From: Nissolia schottii
Lineage: Eukaryota; Streptophyta; Magnoliopsida; Fabales; Fabaceae
DNA length: 64,000 nucleotides
Assembly: GCA_003254905.1 (NCBI GenBank)
Contig: QANU01001885.1
Location: 127,950 to 191,949 of the forward strand
Reading direction: 5' to 3'
The translations under genes and the position numbers were made by a program. Below are positions 12,056 through 35,324 of the stretch, one piece after another. The notes below the pieces were generated by a model. The model saw only the letters and a list, made by a program, of their open reading frames with translations, made no database searches and was not told where the DNA came from. Within the stretch, counting starts at the first letter, position 1. The number at the start of each line of letters is the position of its first letter.

Positions 12056-12605
12056 CATTTATGACGGTAACATAAATAAGTGCGACATTTTGGTAAAGAT
12101 TCACTTTTAACGGTAATGCCCTACACCATTTAGGATTTAGGGTTATTATAGTCAATTTTTATCGACAACAATTTTGTTTTCAATCACCATCGGCTAAATT
12201 TGACAGTAATACCCAAAACCCTTTAGGGTTTAGGTTTAGGGCATTGCCACGTCTCGTGGAGATGGGTGAGCATCTCCATGAGACGCCTTCCAGAGTTTCA
12301 ATTTTTTGCTTTGTATGTTCATTGTCTCACGCAAGATGAATGGACATCTCGCGCGATATGACTTTCAGAACTTCGATATTGCTCTCTGTTTGATATGTCT
12401 CGTGCAAGAGGCTTCCTTAGCTCGCATTTTAGCTCATTTCTTTGAATTTTGGGTCATGAAACACTTAAGCACACATCAAACATACGAGAGATAAAAAGAT
12501 AATTAAATCTAATCAATCATGCATCAAACTCACTAAGTCCTAACCTATCCTAATTAAAAACTACAGAAAAAATAAACAAAGATAACTCTTATTGGAGAGT
12601 TATTA

Positions 12606-12860
12606 AACGCCCCTAACTTGATATCTTGTGAATTAACAGTTATGAATGAACAAACCACTCCTTGCAACTATGTGAATTAACAGTTATGAATTATTATTTA
12701 GTAAGTCTATTAATTAATTTATTTTGTTTATTATTAACTAAAATCAAGCGTGTAGTAAGCCTATGAATTAATTTATTTTATTAATTATTAACTAAAATTA
12801 AGTGTGTAGTAAGCCCATTAATTTATTATGCGTATTTATTATTTATTTATTAATTAATAA
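12606..12860. repeat. AT-rich direct repeats
   Basis: The phrase gtgaattaacagttatgaat occurs twice (about 12627 and 12671). A roughly 65-bp unit, gtagtaagcc(t/c)at...taattatttattaattattaactaaaat, occurs about three times between 12700 and 12830. Noncoding, inside the presumed CACTA element. Confidence 0.5.
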
Positions 12861-13050
12861 ACTTCAATTATGTCAACATCACACAAACATAAAAATTAAA
12901 GTAAGGGACAAATTTAATAACTTAAAACGCATACAAAAAAATGCATTAACTTAAAATAAAGTTAAAAATTCATAAAATATATTTTTAAAAAAACTAAACA
13001 AGTTCAAATTCAAAATATACTTAAAAATACATAAAATATTAAAAAAAAAT

Positions 13051-14905
13051 TTAATCTCCTAGATTTGTAGCATCATCATCGAAGGCATCATCTTCGGCGA
13101 CATCGTCGAACGATGACTCAAACAACAGCAGCTCAGCAGGCATGTCACAAGCGGGCGTACTGCTCATCCTCGAGCAGATCCACCAAAGCAGACCTACGTC
13201 TCCCTGAGTTTTTCGTTCAGCTTCTCCTTGTCCTTTCTCTTTTTTGCCTGCTCTTGTATCTTCTTCGCCTTCATCTCCGCCTAGACATTATGCGGCTCCT
13301 GAACCACCTGCTCGTGCCTGACCGCTTGCATGTGCAGCTCCTGATTCATCTTGAACAGGCGTTGCCAGAGCTCTTCACTATGTAGCATCGGTGAGGGCCT
13401 GTAGATGAAGTCGCCGATCGAGGGCCCCTCGATGAAACTGAGAGTTGTGTCCCCCAGCCGTAGATGCGGTTGCAGTTCATACTGCCGACCACATCCAACC
13501 AGACCACGTTCTCATTGACAGGGGCTGGCTCAGTACCCGGGGGCACACTCTCATCCTGTTGAGTTTGTGTAGCATGAAGTGCCTTGTCAAATGCAACCTA
13601 CAAAAAAAAAATTTAACAATTATTAATATAGGAAATTAAAATAATAAGGAAAAAATTATAATTATATAATGAATGCAAAATTACGAAGATTTATTGGGAA
13701 GAAGCTTCGACCTGCCAAGACTTGTTCGCCTTTGTCGTGTGGGTTTCATGGAACAACTCCGCCTTAGTCGGCTCCCAACCCATCTGTCGGCGCTGCATAT
13801 TTATTTTTTTAAATTTATATAAATTATATACTTCATATTTAATTAAAAATTTTGAGTACAAAAACTAATAATTGTAAAATAAATTAAGGCAATTACCATC
13901 TTGAGACGTGTCGAGGGCACACTCACAGACCCTCCAGTGTGGACGTTGTTCCCCCCGACCATGCGTCCGGGTATGCTTAGAGTTCTCAAATCGAGTCATA
14001 AACATGTTTGAGGCCCAATAAGCGTTTAGCTACACAAGTTGCTCTGTGGTCAACTAGTTCGGGTCTTTATCCTTACCAGAACGATTGTCCCCGAGCAGCT
14101 ACTGGAGACACTTGTCGACCTTGTAGTTAAATGCCTTCTTCGTGCCAGCTTCTTCGGAAGAATCATACTCAAAATGATCTTGAAAATATAAATAGTAAAA
14201 CATTATTAATTAATTAATTAGATAAATAATTTAATTTAAGCCTAACTTATAATTATTTAAAAAAAATTACCTTCCAAACGTTGAAGAGGCGATTCTTCTC
14301 CTCATTGTTATACTCCTGCCACTTACAAATGACCCTGTTGTAACATTTTTTCAGAGTCTCTGTCATGGTGTGACGTATAGCCTCATGGGGAATCCACCTA
14401 TATATACAAACATAATTAACAATATATATTAGTGGCGCTACAAAAATGAAATAAATTGCAAGTATAAAATAAAACAAAAATAATTAACAAAACTTACCCA
14501 CTATTATTCTAGTTCAGTTGGATAATCACTCGCGCTCGGTGTGTGGCGGATCCCTGTGATTGGGTGTCGGTGGGAGTCTCCGACTATGGCGACTGTGCTT
14601 ATGGAGAAAGCGGTGGACTAGTCTGCTCAGCATAGCTCCCAAACCTCACCGCTTGTGATGACGACAGAGGCAGGAAGCTTAACACAAGAGCATCGCTTGA
14701 CTCCCAAGAGAGGTCGTCTCCTACACCCTCCCTAAATCCTGGGGTCGGTATAAAACCATCCTCGACGGCTGGGCTCAATAACACCGGCGTGATGCTTGAT
14801 GTCGACCTGAACCCCCCCGCTCTTGCCCCTACCCCTTCCTTTACTACCACGCCTAGTAGATATGGGATAATAGTCAGAGACTTGCACTTTTCCTTTATCG
14901 GCCAT
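13051..14905 (-). pseudogene. Ptta/En/Spm-type plant transposase, degraded
   Basis: Read from 14905 downward. The first exon starts MADKGKVQVSDYYP and is Gly/Arg/Ser/Pro-rich. A second block at 14402-14275 reads WIPHEAIRHTMTETLKK...WQEYNNEEKNRLFNVWK. A third at about 14180-13890 ends HTGGSVSVPSTRLKM. A fourth at about 13800-13710 reads MQRRQMGWEPTKAELFHETH, and the last (about 13600-13051) begins VAFDKALHATQTQ, with NENVVWLDVVG and NRIYGWG, and ends near 13051 at a TAA stop. The order HTGGS, then RRxxGxEPTxxELFxxTH, then xxWxxVVGxxxxxRxYGxG is characteristic of plant Ptta/En/Spm (Transposase_24) proteins encoded by CACTA elements. Several in-frame stops and frameshifts show it is dead. Intron boundaries were not worked out exactly. 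Confidence 0.75.
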
Positions 14906-14929
14906 ACTAAAAATAAATAAATAAATATC

Positions 14930-15560
14930 AAAATAATATTAACTAAAATTAATCTAATAAATTTTGTTAACTAATATTAATCTAATATTACATAAATCTA
15001 ACATAAAATTAAGTAAAATAACATAACAAATTTAATCTAATATTACCTAACATAACATAAAATAATATTAACATATTAACATATTAATCTAACATAACAT
15101 GAACCTAACAAATTAATCTAATACATAAAATAATATTAACATATTAATCTAACATAACATAAACCTAACAAATTAATCTAATACATAAAATAATATTAAC
15201 ATACTAATCTACATATTAATTTAAACTAATACATAAAATAATATTAACATATTAATCTAACATAACATAAACCCAATAAATTAATCTAATACATACAATA
15301 ATATTAACATATTAATCTAACATATTAATTTAAACTAATAGATAAAATAATATTAATATGTTAATCTAACGTAACATAAACCTAACAAATTAATCTAATA
15401 TTAACTAAACCTAACATAATTTCAACATAATCTAAACCTAACATAATATTAACTAAAATTAATCTAATAAATTACATAAACCTAACATATAACCTAACAA
15501 ATTAATTTAATATTAACTAAACCTAACATAAAATTAACTAAAATAACATAACAAATTTAA
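14930..15560. repeat. AT-rich tandem array with unit of about 60 bp
   Basis: Units of the form aatctaatacataaaataatattaa / catattaatctaacataaca / taaacctaacaaatt repeat about five times between 15050 and 15400, with more divergent copies on both sides. GC content is very low. It lies between the transposase 5' end and the subterminal region of the CACTA element. Confidence 0.8.
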
Positions 15561-15799
15561 ATAAAATACATTAACAAAAATAACTAACCTGAATTGTTGG
15601 TGGCGGCAGTGACAACAATGGCAATGGTGGCGACGATGGCTCCAGTGGCGGAACCAGAGGAGTAAGGTAATGGTGATCATGACAGAGGTAGTGGAGAAGG
15701 AGAGAGGACGCGGATGAGGAGAGAAGAGGGGCGACAGAGAGAATGGGAGTGGGGGAGGGACGGACGGAGAAGCTCCATATATAGAGTCATTATCGTGGG

Positions 15800-16537
15800 A
15801 TTTATTTGACGGTAACTATACGACCGTTATAAACAAAGGAAAACGTGTGTCCTTTCATATTTTTAGACTGTTACCGTCCTTTCATAATTAGTTGAACATT
15901 ACAAATTTTGGAAAAATGTGTGTCTATTCATATTTCGAGACCTTATCGTCGATTTTTTCGAACAGTAATTAGTTGAACATTACAAGCGTGGGGAGGACAC
16001 GCGTTTGCTCATATTTTGAGACCGTTACCATCGAATTGTTCTGATAGTAATTAGTCCAACATTACAAACATGAAAAAAAACGTGTCTTTACATATTCTGA
16101 TCCTGATACTGTTGGATACATTTGACGGTAAGTACTCAAACGTTATGTGCGTGGGGAGCAAGTGCGTCCCCTCAAATTTCCAACCTCTTACCATCGGATT
16201 TGTCCAACACAAATGGCAACAATAATTCCAAAAGTTTTCACTAAACTTACTGTCGAATGTCCCCAATAGTAAATTTAAGACTAAAAAATGCTTTGTTTTT
16301 ACCGTCGATAACTTTCGGTGGTAAGACGTTCGCCTCACCACGTGCCACTTGGCGCCAACTATTATTGACAGTGTTACTGTTGGAACATATTGTCCGAATG
16401 TAATCCTGACCAAAATTACTTCGGTTCAACTTAAAAACCATTACCGTCAGTTTTTTCCGTGCTTTCCAATAATAATACCATTGGTCTTTTTCTGATGGTA
16501 ATGTTCTGATGTAATTACTTTGTTTTTAGTAGTAGTG
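15800..16537. repeat. CACTA subterminal repeat region and right terminus
   Basis: Repeated TTACCGTC / GACGGTAA words occur in both orientations: about 15811 gacggtaa, 15880 ttaccgtcc, 16124 gacggtaag, 16298 accgtcga, 16440 ttaccgtcag, plus decayed copies at 15947, 16025, 16190, 16247 and 16478. Many are followed by a phrase like gtggggagca...gcgtccc...cat. Such arrays are where CACTA transposases bind near the ends. The region closes with agtagtagtg at 16537. Confidence 0.7.
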
Positions 16538-17403
16538 ATAGTAATTTATAGCCAAAAAAAAAAATTACAACAATTTATTATTGCAACCGCCAACTAAATT
16601 CTATTTGGACAGTTTCCTTCAATCTCTTACTAATATTTAATTTAATATATGATTTGGAATAAATGTGATTTGGACACACAAATTCCCTGTCAAGTCCGCT
16701 AGTGCATATAATTAATTTGATCCATGTAAAATTTCCACGCATATCACAATAAGATTTGGAAAACAGCATTTTCAATTGTCCTCTACTGTCAGAGTGAGAG
16801 GTGGCTAGCTTTACGCATCTCAGAGAACCAAAATAAATAAATAAATAAAATGGAAAAGTAATAAAGGCCATATTTTCTTAGCAGCCTACCCTACTCCTTC
16901 TTGACTCAATCGTTTAGCAGTCAACTCACTCCATGCTTCCTTTCCTTCTAATTACACAAAGAAACGCCGTCCTTGTTCTCATGGACTCTTCCGTATCCCT
17001 CTCTGTCACGTACATCAACAATATTTTCTTAACAAATTTAAGTATGACATGACATCAGACTAATACCGGAAAAAATCACAAACTTTAGTACATATATATT
17101 ATTAAAAATTTAATTACTATGTATTAATAATATAAAATTTTAGTTATATGATAAAAATTTGATTAAATGTTAATATACAAAAATTTTATATTATGATTAC
17201 GTAGCAATTAAACTTATTATTAATTAAAACCACAAGTTATCATAATAGAACTGTATGAACCTCACATCATTCACAACAATAATGGATGAATTATATATTT
17301 TTTGTCGTAATGTTGGAAAGCTGGAAAGGTATATATTTGGCCTTAATTAGTCTACTTGGACTAATATCACCAGAGACGGATTCAAAGCACGTGTGTACAT
17401 ATT

Positions 17404-17438
<35 letters not shown>

Positions 17439-18137
17439 TTATTTTAAAATATTTTATAATTTCTCATGTTTCAAAAATAATTAAAATAAACTAAAAATAG
17501 TTCAGGTCTATTCATTTTATTTTGGGTTATTCAAAGGGACCGAAATCATCTGATTAAGTTTTGTGATGTACATTCAATCAAAATTTATCACATGTAAGTA
17601 TGACATCATCCATGTTAATTTTTTTTTAACTACTCGTAATATATACATGTGACATATTTTCATGGGGTCAACAAAAGATGAAATAGAAATTTTGGTCATA
17701 TGATTCCAATCCCATCTCATGTTTCACTTTAAACCTTGTCACATGAATTAACTTTTGAAATTGAGTTAGATACGCTCAATTTTGAGATTGAGATACATTT
17801 GTTTCTAGTTATTTAGCAAAAAAAAATCAATTTTTTTAAATAAAATTAATTAGTTGCCATATATTTAAATAATTTCTTAAAACTAAATAGAATTTTTAAA
17901 AAAATTGTTTTTAACTTTTCAACAAAAACTAAAAATAATAGCTTCACAAAAGAAAATAAATAAAACAAACTATTTTCATCTTTTTGAGTACAAGTAATAG
18001 AACTGCACTATATCTAAGAGAGGAGGATACTATAAGGCAAGCCAAATAAGCTAACTCCAACTTCTTGATACTAGCACACACGTTTCTCTCATATTAGAAA
18101 CTAGCTTAGTGAGGCAAATTAAAGCTTTTATTAAAGC
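16538..18137. other. Upstream region of the first CRK gene
   Basis: AT-rich and without a supported gene. It contains an uninterrupted (TA)n tract at about 17407-17437. A purine-rich stretch just before 18030 and short homopolymers follow. The promoter and leader of the kinase gene must lie near 18000-18137, but I see no single convincing TATA box or WRKY W-box cluster to define it. Confidence 0.5.
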
Positions 18138-28001
<9,864 letters not shown>

Positions 28002-28206
28002 TTGCAACGATGAAGGAGCAAAATTTGTGGTTTATTTGAATGTTTGAACAAAAGAAATAAATAAAGAAGAAAAGAGATGTTGTTCTTGTTAAGTCCTATG
28101 TTCTGGATTTTATATGGTTACTTGAATATAGATCCTTGATGTCGGACAAAGAAATAGAAATGAAATTTGAAGAACAAAAAACATACTCAATACATTTTAG
28201 GAATCC

Positions 28207-28390
28207 ACCAACTCTATCTGACAGTAATAGCAACGGTAATTGTTCGCGGGAACGGGCGCGAAAATCTTACCGTCGGTAACAACCGCCTGTAAAAATTTGA
28301 AATGTTGATTTAAAGAAAATAAAAAAGATTACCGTCAGACATAGCAGACGGTAAATTACCACCAATTGTAAACAGCCACGTGTTCATGAC
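28207..28390. mobile_element. Fragment related to CACTA subterminal repeats
   Basis: Contains tctgacagtaatagcaacggt, cttaccgtcggtaacaaccg, attaccgtcagac and cagacggtaaattacc. These are the same TTACCGTC/GACGGTAA words as at 15800-16537. No CACTA terminus found; probably a small deletion derivative or scrap. Confidence 0.5.
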
Positions 28391-29409
28391 ACACGTTACA
28401 TGTAGCATGAAAAATAAGAAAAATCATATATTTATTTTTAATTACTAAAAAGTTGAGAAAGTTGAGAGAATAAATAATTTTTTAGGTAGTTGAGAAAATA
28501 TTTAGTTATATGTAAATTATATTTAAATATGAGTTTAATATGTATAATGATCAATTTTTTATTTTAATTAGTTAAGGGTATTTTTGGAAAAATAAAAAAT
28601 ATTCTCAAGAATGTTAGTATCAAACAAACGCATGAACAATTCATTCTCAGGCATCTTCTACAAGATTCCAAGAAATTTAATTTGCAAACTAAACATGTTC
28701 AAATTTTATTCCTTTATTCTTGGGATTGCTATTACTGGGAATGCTATTACTGAGAATGCTGACATATTCCGTGAACCACACAGAGCCTTATGCATTGTCT
28801 AAGTTCCATCCTATAATTTTGGGTGAATGATTCCCTAGTCTTATTAGAAGCATACAATTTTAGATCATCTATACACTTTAAGAACTCCCTTATACAACCA
28901 ACTCCCTTCTTCTTCCTCCCTGTTTCCACCGCTCCCCTGTATCATTATTGTCTATGTATAAAAATTTGTAATCCTTCTCTTTAATAAAAATGTGACTTGA
29001 TCTTCTTTTAATAATTCTTATGACAATTGGTTCTTTATTAATTGAAGCCCCTCAACAGTCCTTATAACTAACTTTCCTTTTTTTTTAAAATCAATTGAAA
29101 GAATAACAAAGAAGTATTTCCGTTTTTTGTAAAAAAAAAAAAAAAAAAACAAAAATCTTTTACTTCAGTCATGCCTAATAAAACAAAATATACATTTGTG
29201 TTATATTATTATTATTTTTTTCACAAGAATTTAAGATTACTAAATTCACTTTCACACCTAGGAAAGTTTGGTAAACAATATATTTAAGCTTTTGTGCGAA
29301 AGGATTAAACAACTTTTGAGAAGTAATTTATAAATAAATTATTTTATATTTAAATATTTTATAAAAGAAATATTTATTTATTTTGTATTTAAATACATAT
29401 AAAAGAAAT

Positions 29410-29775
29410 TGTAACCGATTAGGCTCAAAGACCCTACCCAAGACCCATCTTAATCCACGGATCACTGGTCTCAGGTCCATGAAGCCCATACGGATTAAAG
29501 TCCCATCTTCCAATTAAACGGAGAAATCCTCAGTCCCAGAGGAAATTCCACTTCTCATGGCGTTCCCCATAGCCTAGAGGAAAATCTGGAATCATGACCC
29601 TATCACCGGCAAGCATCTTAGTCCCCATAAACCTCGCCCCAGCCCCTAGGTATAAAAGTATCGGCTAGAACCCATCTCTTTTGATCATATACTCTTATCC
29701 TACCTCTACTTACTTGAACATCGGAGTCCTTGCAGTGCCTTGTCGCCTGTCAACAATATGGGACTTTGGGTTTGA
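29410..29775 (+). mobile_element. LTR fragment
   Basis: The GC-richer block contains cccctaggtataaaagtatc (TATA) followed by tacttacttgaacatcggagt and ccttgcagtgcc. A TATA box, then an aacatcggagt...cttgcag phrase, is common in LTRs of legume Ty3/gypsy elements. No partner LTR or coding region is nearby. Confidence 0.45.
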
Positions 29776-30303
29776 TTAGTTTAATGTGGATTGTAGAATC
29801 GGAACAACAAATGAACACGAAGTTCCGATGAGAATTAAAAACCAGAAACTATGACGCCACTTGCATCAGATAAATTTGCTGTGCAGCTGGGATTTGTTGA
29901 CAACAATTACTATATGCCATGTTATCTGTGTATTAACTGAATATGCAGAAACGAAATATTAAGGAAATACAAAGAGGTAGAAGTTAGAACTAGAGAAAGA
30001 GATCCTTGTTAATATCACACTTACAAATACAACCCTTTTTACAATTGAAATTTGTTATATGATCCCATCAATGATAAGAAAACAGGGGAGTGCCTCAGAA
30101 CTCTATTGAATGAAATGAACATTACAATATCACTATTTGACAATACACTTCATATTTATATGATGAATGTACAACTTTTTTTTCTTAAAAGATTTCTGAA
30201 TAACAAGCTGAAAAATCAAAATCCTCTCCCTTCTACCTTCTTTATTTCACTCTTTCCTCGGTTAAATTCCCTTTAACTGCACATTCATGCCTGCTTAACA
30301 TGC

Positions 30304-33300
30304 TCATCGTGCCGATAGTATAGAAGTGGAAACAGTAGCATTAGATGTAGAGGAACCAGTTGAGGTAGAGGTATCTGGCCTGCTGCTGGACCTTAGGTTG
30401 GAATCGACGAAGACCGGCATAGTAGGCTTCACATTCTCCATCAAGTTCTTGCTTTTGAGCAAGACTAACACTTCAGACATTGTTGGCCTTGTAGAAGCTG
30501 ATCCTTGAGTGCACAACAAAGCAATCTCTATGGTTTTCTTCACTTCTTCTGCATCATAGTCATTAGGGTCCAATGCCTTGTCCACTAGCTCCAAGTGCAT
30601 GTTGTCCTCATACAGATTCCATGCCTGTTAAAAGTAGTTGAAAACCAAGGTTCATGTATAGCGAAATGTAACAAGAAAAACTAAGGGCGTGTTTGAGTTT
30701 CGAGAACATTTTCTGCTTTCGTTTCTTGTTTTAAGTTTCAGTTACAAAAATGTCACATTGCTTTTATAGTTTCCTTCGCAGAATTCCGAACGCAGGTGAC
30801 ATATTGAAAACAACGTGGCGTTTTTGTAACTAAAATTGAAACCAAAGAAACGAGATCCAAAGATCTTTTCTGAAAAAACAAACAGACCAGTTTACTTTTT
30901 CTTATGTAGTTCTATGAAATTGCATACCCTTTTAAGGAGGAATTCACCAATGGCTTCTTTCTTTACTTCACTACTCTTATGACCACTTATGATTTCTAGG
31001 ACTACAATACCATAGCTGTAGGTATCGGCTTTCTCGGATAACTGACCATGGATAGCATACTCTGGTGCCGTGTATCCCCTAACAAAGTGTCCAATTTTTA
31101 TAGCATAGTTGATAAGGGAAAAAAAAATAATACAATCATAAGGTTAGAACATTTAACAACAACAACAACAAATGCCACTATAACAGAAGTAAAGGAACAT
31201 AATTGATTGTGTTTGTTTTGACTTACAATGTACCGGCAAATCTTGTGCTAAGATGAGATCTGTCCTCCGGAAGAAGCCTTGCCAAACCGAAATCTGCGAT
31301 TCTAGGCTGAAGATCATCATCTAAGAGGATATTGCCGGTCTTTATATCTCTATGTATGATACAAACATGGAAATCCTCATGTAGATAGGCTAGACCCCTC
31401 GCCATGCCTAAAATTATATCATACCTTTGTTTCCAAGTGAGAGAACCTCTCTTTTCACCTGTTTTCGGCAAACCAAACAGTTGATAAAGTCAGCGAAAGA
31501 GGGGAAAAAAAAGAGGAAAACATGATAGATTTTTGAGAAATGCTTCTGTTGAAAGATTGATATATAAGTTACCAAATAAGAATCTGTCAAGGCTGCTATT
31601 CGCCATGTATTCATAAACAAGGATTCTCTCTATGCCTTTGCTGCAACATCCGAGAAGCCTGACGAGATTCCGGTGATGAACATTGCTTATAAGTCTCACT
31701 TCGCTTTCAAAGCTTTCATCCATCTTTCCAGATTGGCCTAACATTAGTTTCTTGACCGCAACTACTTTCCCATTTTTAAGAGTACCCTGCACCATAAGTT
31801 AACTAACTATTCAGAATCTTTTTTAGTTCTGATAGTGATTTATCTCTATCTCCAAAAGGAATAGCTTATAATTAACGACCACTTAGCAAAATTAAACTTA
31901 ACTCAGAAGATCATGCTAGTTTTTGAGCATATATGCCAATAAAATGCTCAAAAACAACTTTTTAGTTTACCTTGTACACATCTCCAAAACCTCCTTCTCC
32001 TAGTTTATTTTCTTTACTGAAATTGTTTGTTGCAGACTTCAAATCTTTGTACCTATAGATAACTGGACCTTTCAACTCAGTTGCTCCCAATATGTCACCT
32101 GATAAGGAAAACAAATTAATTCATGTATTAATGTATTTATATATATATATATATATATATAGAAAGAAAACAAATGATGCATTGCATTGTAATTGGCTAA
32201 ATTGTGTCACCTCTAGGAACACTCCTGCTTTTGTTGTTTCTTGCAAGCCACACAAATAATGCTAAGAGAATAACAAGAAGCACTACACCTCCAACAACAC
32301 CACCAATAATGGCACCTTTCTTGCTTGAACCTCCTGCAATTAAGAGAAGAAATAATTGTCAAATGAGAGATGCTATGATCTAGATGTTGGTATTCAAAAG
32401 TGCAGCACCCACTTGGCCATTTTTATCTAATCATACATTGAGTACACTAGTACTATTATTTGAACATCATTTTTATGGACCAACACCTGATGAACAGTGT
32501 GCAAATTAGTTTCAACTTCCCTCATGAATCTACCTATGAAAAAATATGAAAAGAAGATCACATACTAATTAACTGTGAATTTCATTATGTTACCAATGGA
32601 TCACATTTATTATTAGTTACCACATTCACCACGTTATAGGACGAGAAAAAGAAAAGAAGCAATTTAGCTCTGGAAACTATACACCATGTATTGTGGACTT
32701 TGTTCTTGGCTTTTAAAAACGTGTTGATTAACTCTTAACGTTTCATAATAGTGCAAATTAACCCATAAATGACCTAATTACCCTCATCTCCTTCCCTTGG
32801 CTCTCCTCTTCTTCTTCAAATCCACGAGAGTAGTTTGGCCATACAGGGACGAGTTTGACTAGTTATGAAACATTAGAGGACCAATTTACACATTTTTAAA
32901 AGATAAAGATAAAATGCACATAACGTATAGCTTTCATGGACCTAAATTGCATTTTTTTCCCCTGTTATTTCTACATCAATCCCCAAACGATGTCTATAGA
33001 CACAAGTACCAAATATCATTTCTCATATGCATTCAACCATCCGAAAACAAATGCAAAAAGAGACTGTTCCTATATTCCAGCACTACCTTTTTTCAAGAAG
33101 GGTGTGATATCAATGGTCTTGTTATCAGCAAAGAAAGGTGTCTGTGAGTATCTCATGAAACACCCTGCATCGAATGCCCTGCCATCTGTGTTAGGAAGAC
33201 AACTCTGAATGTTGTTGTATCCAACAGTCAAGCAATCAAGGCAGCCACTCTCAGAGACAGTGTGAGCACACTGTGCAATCGCATAGATTGCACCATTACC

Positions 33301-33493
33301 ATTACCACCAGCCACTTGTGACTTTGTGGCTGCAAAGTAACCAGGAATTCTTGGTGTTGCTGTTTGAAGATCCTTCAGCACTTGTTGTGCTGCTACAGTG
33401 AAAGCATTGGCTCCTCCATTTGATGTTTGGTTCCCACAAATCATGCTGTTTCCAGGAAGAGTAGTCTGGTCAAAGAATCCATTGCTCTCATAC
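30304..33493 (-). CDS. Cysteine-rich receptor-like protein kinase, CRK2 type (gene 2, exon 1 missing)
   Basis: Exons on the minus strand: 33493-33087 (second DUF26), 32333-32211 (transmembrane), 32098-31971, 31786-31573, 31458-31227, 31078-30928 and 30624-30304 (stop). Exon lengths 407/123/128/214/232/151/321 match gene 1 (401/123/128/214/232/154/321), so they are recent paralogues. The 525 codons keep C-X8-C-X2-C, the transmembrane helix, GEGGFG, VAVKK, HRDIK and IADFG, so the kinase looks functional. The first coding exon, with the signal peptide and first DUF26 domain, should lie right of 33493. It is not found before a single N at 33831, where retrotransposon sequence begins. Either exon 1 lies beyond the retrotransposon nest as a very long intron, is lost, or the scaffold join is wrong. 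Role as for gene 1. Confidence 0.88.
30683..30893. mobile_element. MITE in intron 7 of CRK gene 2
   Basis: The ends pair as gggcgtgtttgagtttcgag and the complement of the right end, ctggtctgtttgttttttcag. The interior is a long imperfect hairpin: ttacaaaaatgtcacattg pairs with caacgtggcgtttttgtaa. About 210 bp, noncoding. Confidence 0.6.
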
Positions 33494-33830
33494 CTGAAAA
33501 CATGTTTAAAAGAGATTCTTAGATAGGCATGCATGGCATAGGCTGCGTTTTGTGTCCTTCTAAGCACCAATTTTTGTGTCACTCAGTAAAATAAAAAAAA
33601 TTGTCTTCTTTGTCCCGACTTTAACAAGGTACAAAAGATAAAGAAACCTTTTTTTGTCCTCTTCTAAATACCAAATGCAGCCATAGAGACTCCATTTAAT
33701 ATTGGACATGTTTATAGTTATGTGGCTAAAATGGAGTCTAATTATTATGCACTTTCAAAAATGTAAAAAGATTTTATGCTTTCATTCACTTATAAGTTGT
33801 TATATTTTAAACTTATGAAGTTAAGAGTGA
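33494..33830. other. Start of intron 1 of CRK gene 2, with MITE
   Basis: Contains a MITE at about 33539-33684 whose ends pair (ggctgcgttttgtg and the complement of accaaatgcagcc). The rest is AT-rich. No DUF26-coding sequence, signal peptide or Cys motif was seen on either strand. Confidence 0.55.
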
Positions 33831-33831
33831 N
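33831..33831. other. Single N at a sequence-type junction
   Basis: An isolated N sits exactly where CRK intron-like DNA changes to a Ty3/gypsy gag zinc-knuckle region. It may be a minimal gap placeholder. A second isolated N at 46858 also lies between two unlike retrotransposon pieces. Confidence 0.7.
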
Positions 33832-35324
33832 AGGTACAGACTGTACGTGTAACCCAACAAGGAGGGGAGTATAGACCACCTTGTCAAAAGTGTGGCAAGG
33901 CACATATGGGAGCATGTTTAGTTAAAATGAACGTGTGCTTCAAGTGTGGGAAAAGTGGTCACTTCTCTAGGACGTGCATTGTGGTCCCACCCATAGCTCA
34001 ATGACAAGGATGAGTCTTCACCCTGTCCATAGAAGAGGCACAGGATGCGGAGGATCATATTCATGGTAAGTGTGTAGTGATGGGTAAGACCTTAATTGTA
34101 CTTCATATCAAATGCCAATGTTAGGGACCTAAGTTTATACCTTATGTCGTTAACATACATGTTGAACATATCCACACCTATCGCAACACCCATCAAGACT
34201 TGTCTTATGTGTCCTAAGTGCCCATTTCAGTTGCAGGATAGGACGTTTACAGCTGATCTGATATGTCTTCCTCTAGTTTGCTTAGACATAATCTTAGGGA
34301 TGGATTGGCTTCACGCCAAATAGGTCGTCCTAGACTGTGCCAAGAAATTGGTAACCTTTTCTCCAGTAGCCACAAATATGCCAACCCCTAAGGTAAAGTG
34401 AAACACCCTATCTAACTGTTTACTCGTACGTAGTAAACAATGCTCACTAGGTTGTTTTCTACCTAGTGGGAATACTTATAGTCTGCTATTAATTTCTAGA
34501 AAATACTGGTTTAGGAAAGTAAGGACCAATTTCAAACTTTTCCATCATATAGAGTATTGCATAATATAGGAGCCATACATCAAAAAGAACAGTTATTACA
34601 AACGATAGAGCCCTTAGGCTTAACGAGTAACAGTCTAGAAATAGAAATCATAAAACACACATCCATTCGGTCCCACACAGCAATCATGTAGTTATTACGA
34701 TAAGTAATGTACAATCAGCATGTTCGTTATATACAATACATGTCATCAAAATAAAAGGCTAACTGTGGAACTCCTTAGTCTGCCTCTAACAAAATATTGG
34801 CTCCTGTTGGCTCTGGCGTCCCTATCCGGTCCTGACCGCCTCACCGCTCCTCGGTCGGTTTAGCCTCATCCACGTAGTACGAGTCATTACATGTCCCTGA
34901 AGTCATAGGGCAGTGGGGGTGAGAACGGTAGGTTCTCAGTGGAAATAACTTTAGCTCTTGGATCTCGCGTCATGTTAGGTCAGACTTCAGGCCGCACAGG
35001 GATTTCTAAGTGTGCATACATACTAATATCCCTACTAGTTATTATCTTTCCTAAGTCCTGAACTGCTTTATCTACGTTACTAGGTGATAGGGGAACTAAC
35101 CTTTCTTATCTAAGTTCTCGTGCTTCTTAACCTTTCGTTTACATACATAGGCCGTCTCAAGCGTTCTCTTGACGGTACTTACATATTCCATAGACTTACA
35201 TACACTTTTGTATACTCATACATCACCTCATCATTTTTTATATACTTATTCATTAGGTCTCTTATGCATGGAAATCTTTATTACTTTCATTCATTCTTAG
35301 AATCGGGGCCTCGTTATCCCCACC

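Larger units (their letters stand above)
12056..16537 (-). mobile_element. Decayed CACTA (En/Spm) transposon
   Basis: The right end is agtagtagtg at 16528-16537, i.e. CACTACTACTAAAAA read inward on the minus strand, the canonical CACTA terminus. Inside it lies about 700 bp rich in inverted and direct copies of TTACCGTC/GACGGTAA variants, typical subterminal repeats. Similar words occur at 12062-12120, so that side is taken as the approximate left part, but I found no CACTA end there and the left boundary is uncertain. The interior holds a minus-strand transposase pseudogene of the plant Ptta/En/Spm group and AT-rich arrays. Telomere-like aaccctaaa/tttagggtt words occur near 12130-12240. Confidence 0.7.
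28002..30303. other. Convergent intergenic region between the two CRK genes
   Basis: No gene seen. It holds polyadenylation signals of gene 1 (28056-28065), a CACTA-related fragment (28207-28390), AT-rich DNA with an A18 run near 29132-29149, and an LTR-like fragment (29410-29775). Gene 2's 3' end faces this region. Confidence 0.6.

Noticed and set aside
12056..12130. Left CACTA terminus
   Set aside because: No cactac-type end was found, so only the right terminus is asserted.
13113..13639. Plus-strand ORFs in the 13.1-13.6 kb region
   Set aside because: They are antisense to the minus-strand transposase exon, which has recognisable family motifs.
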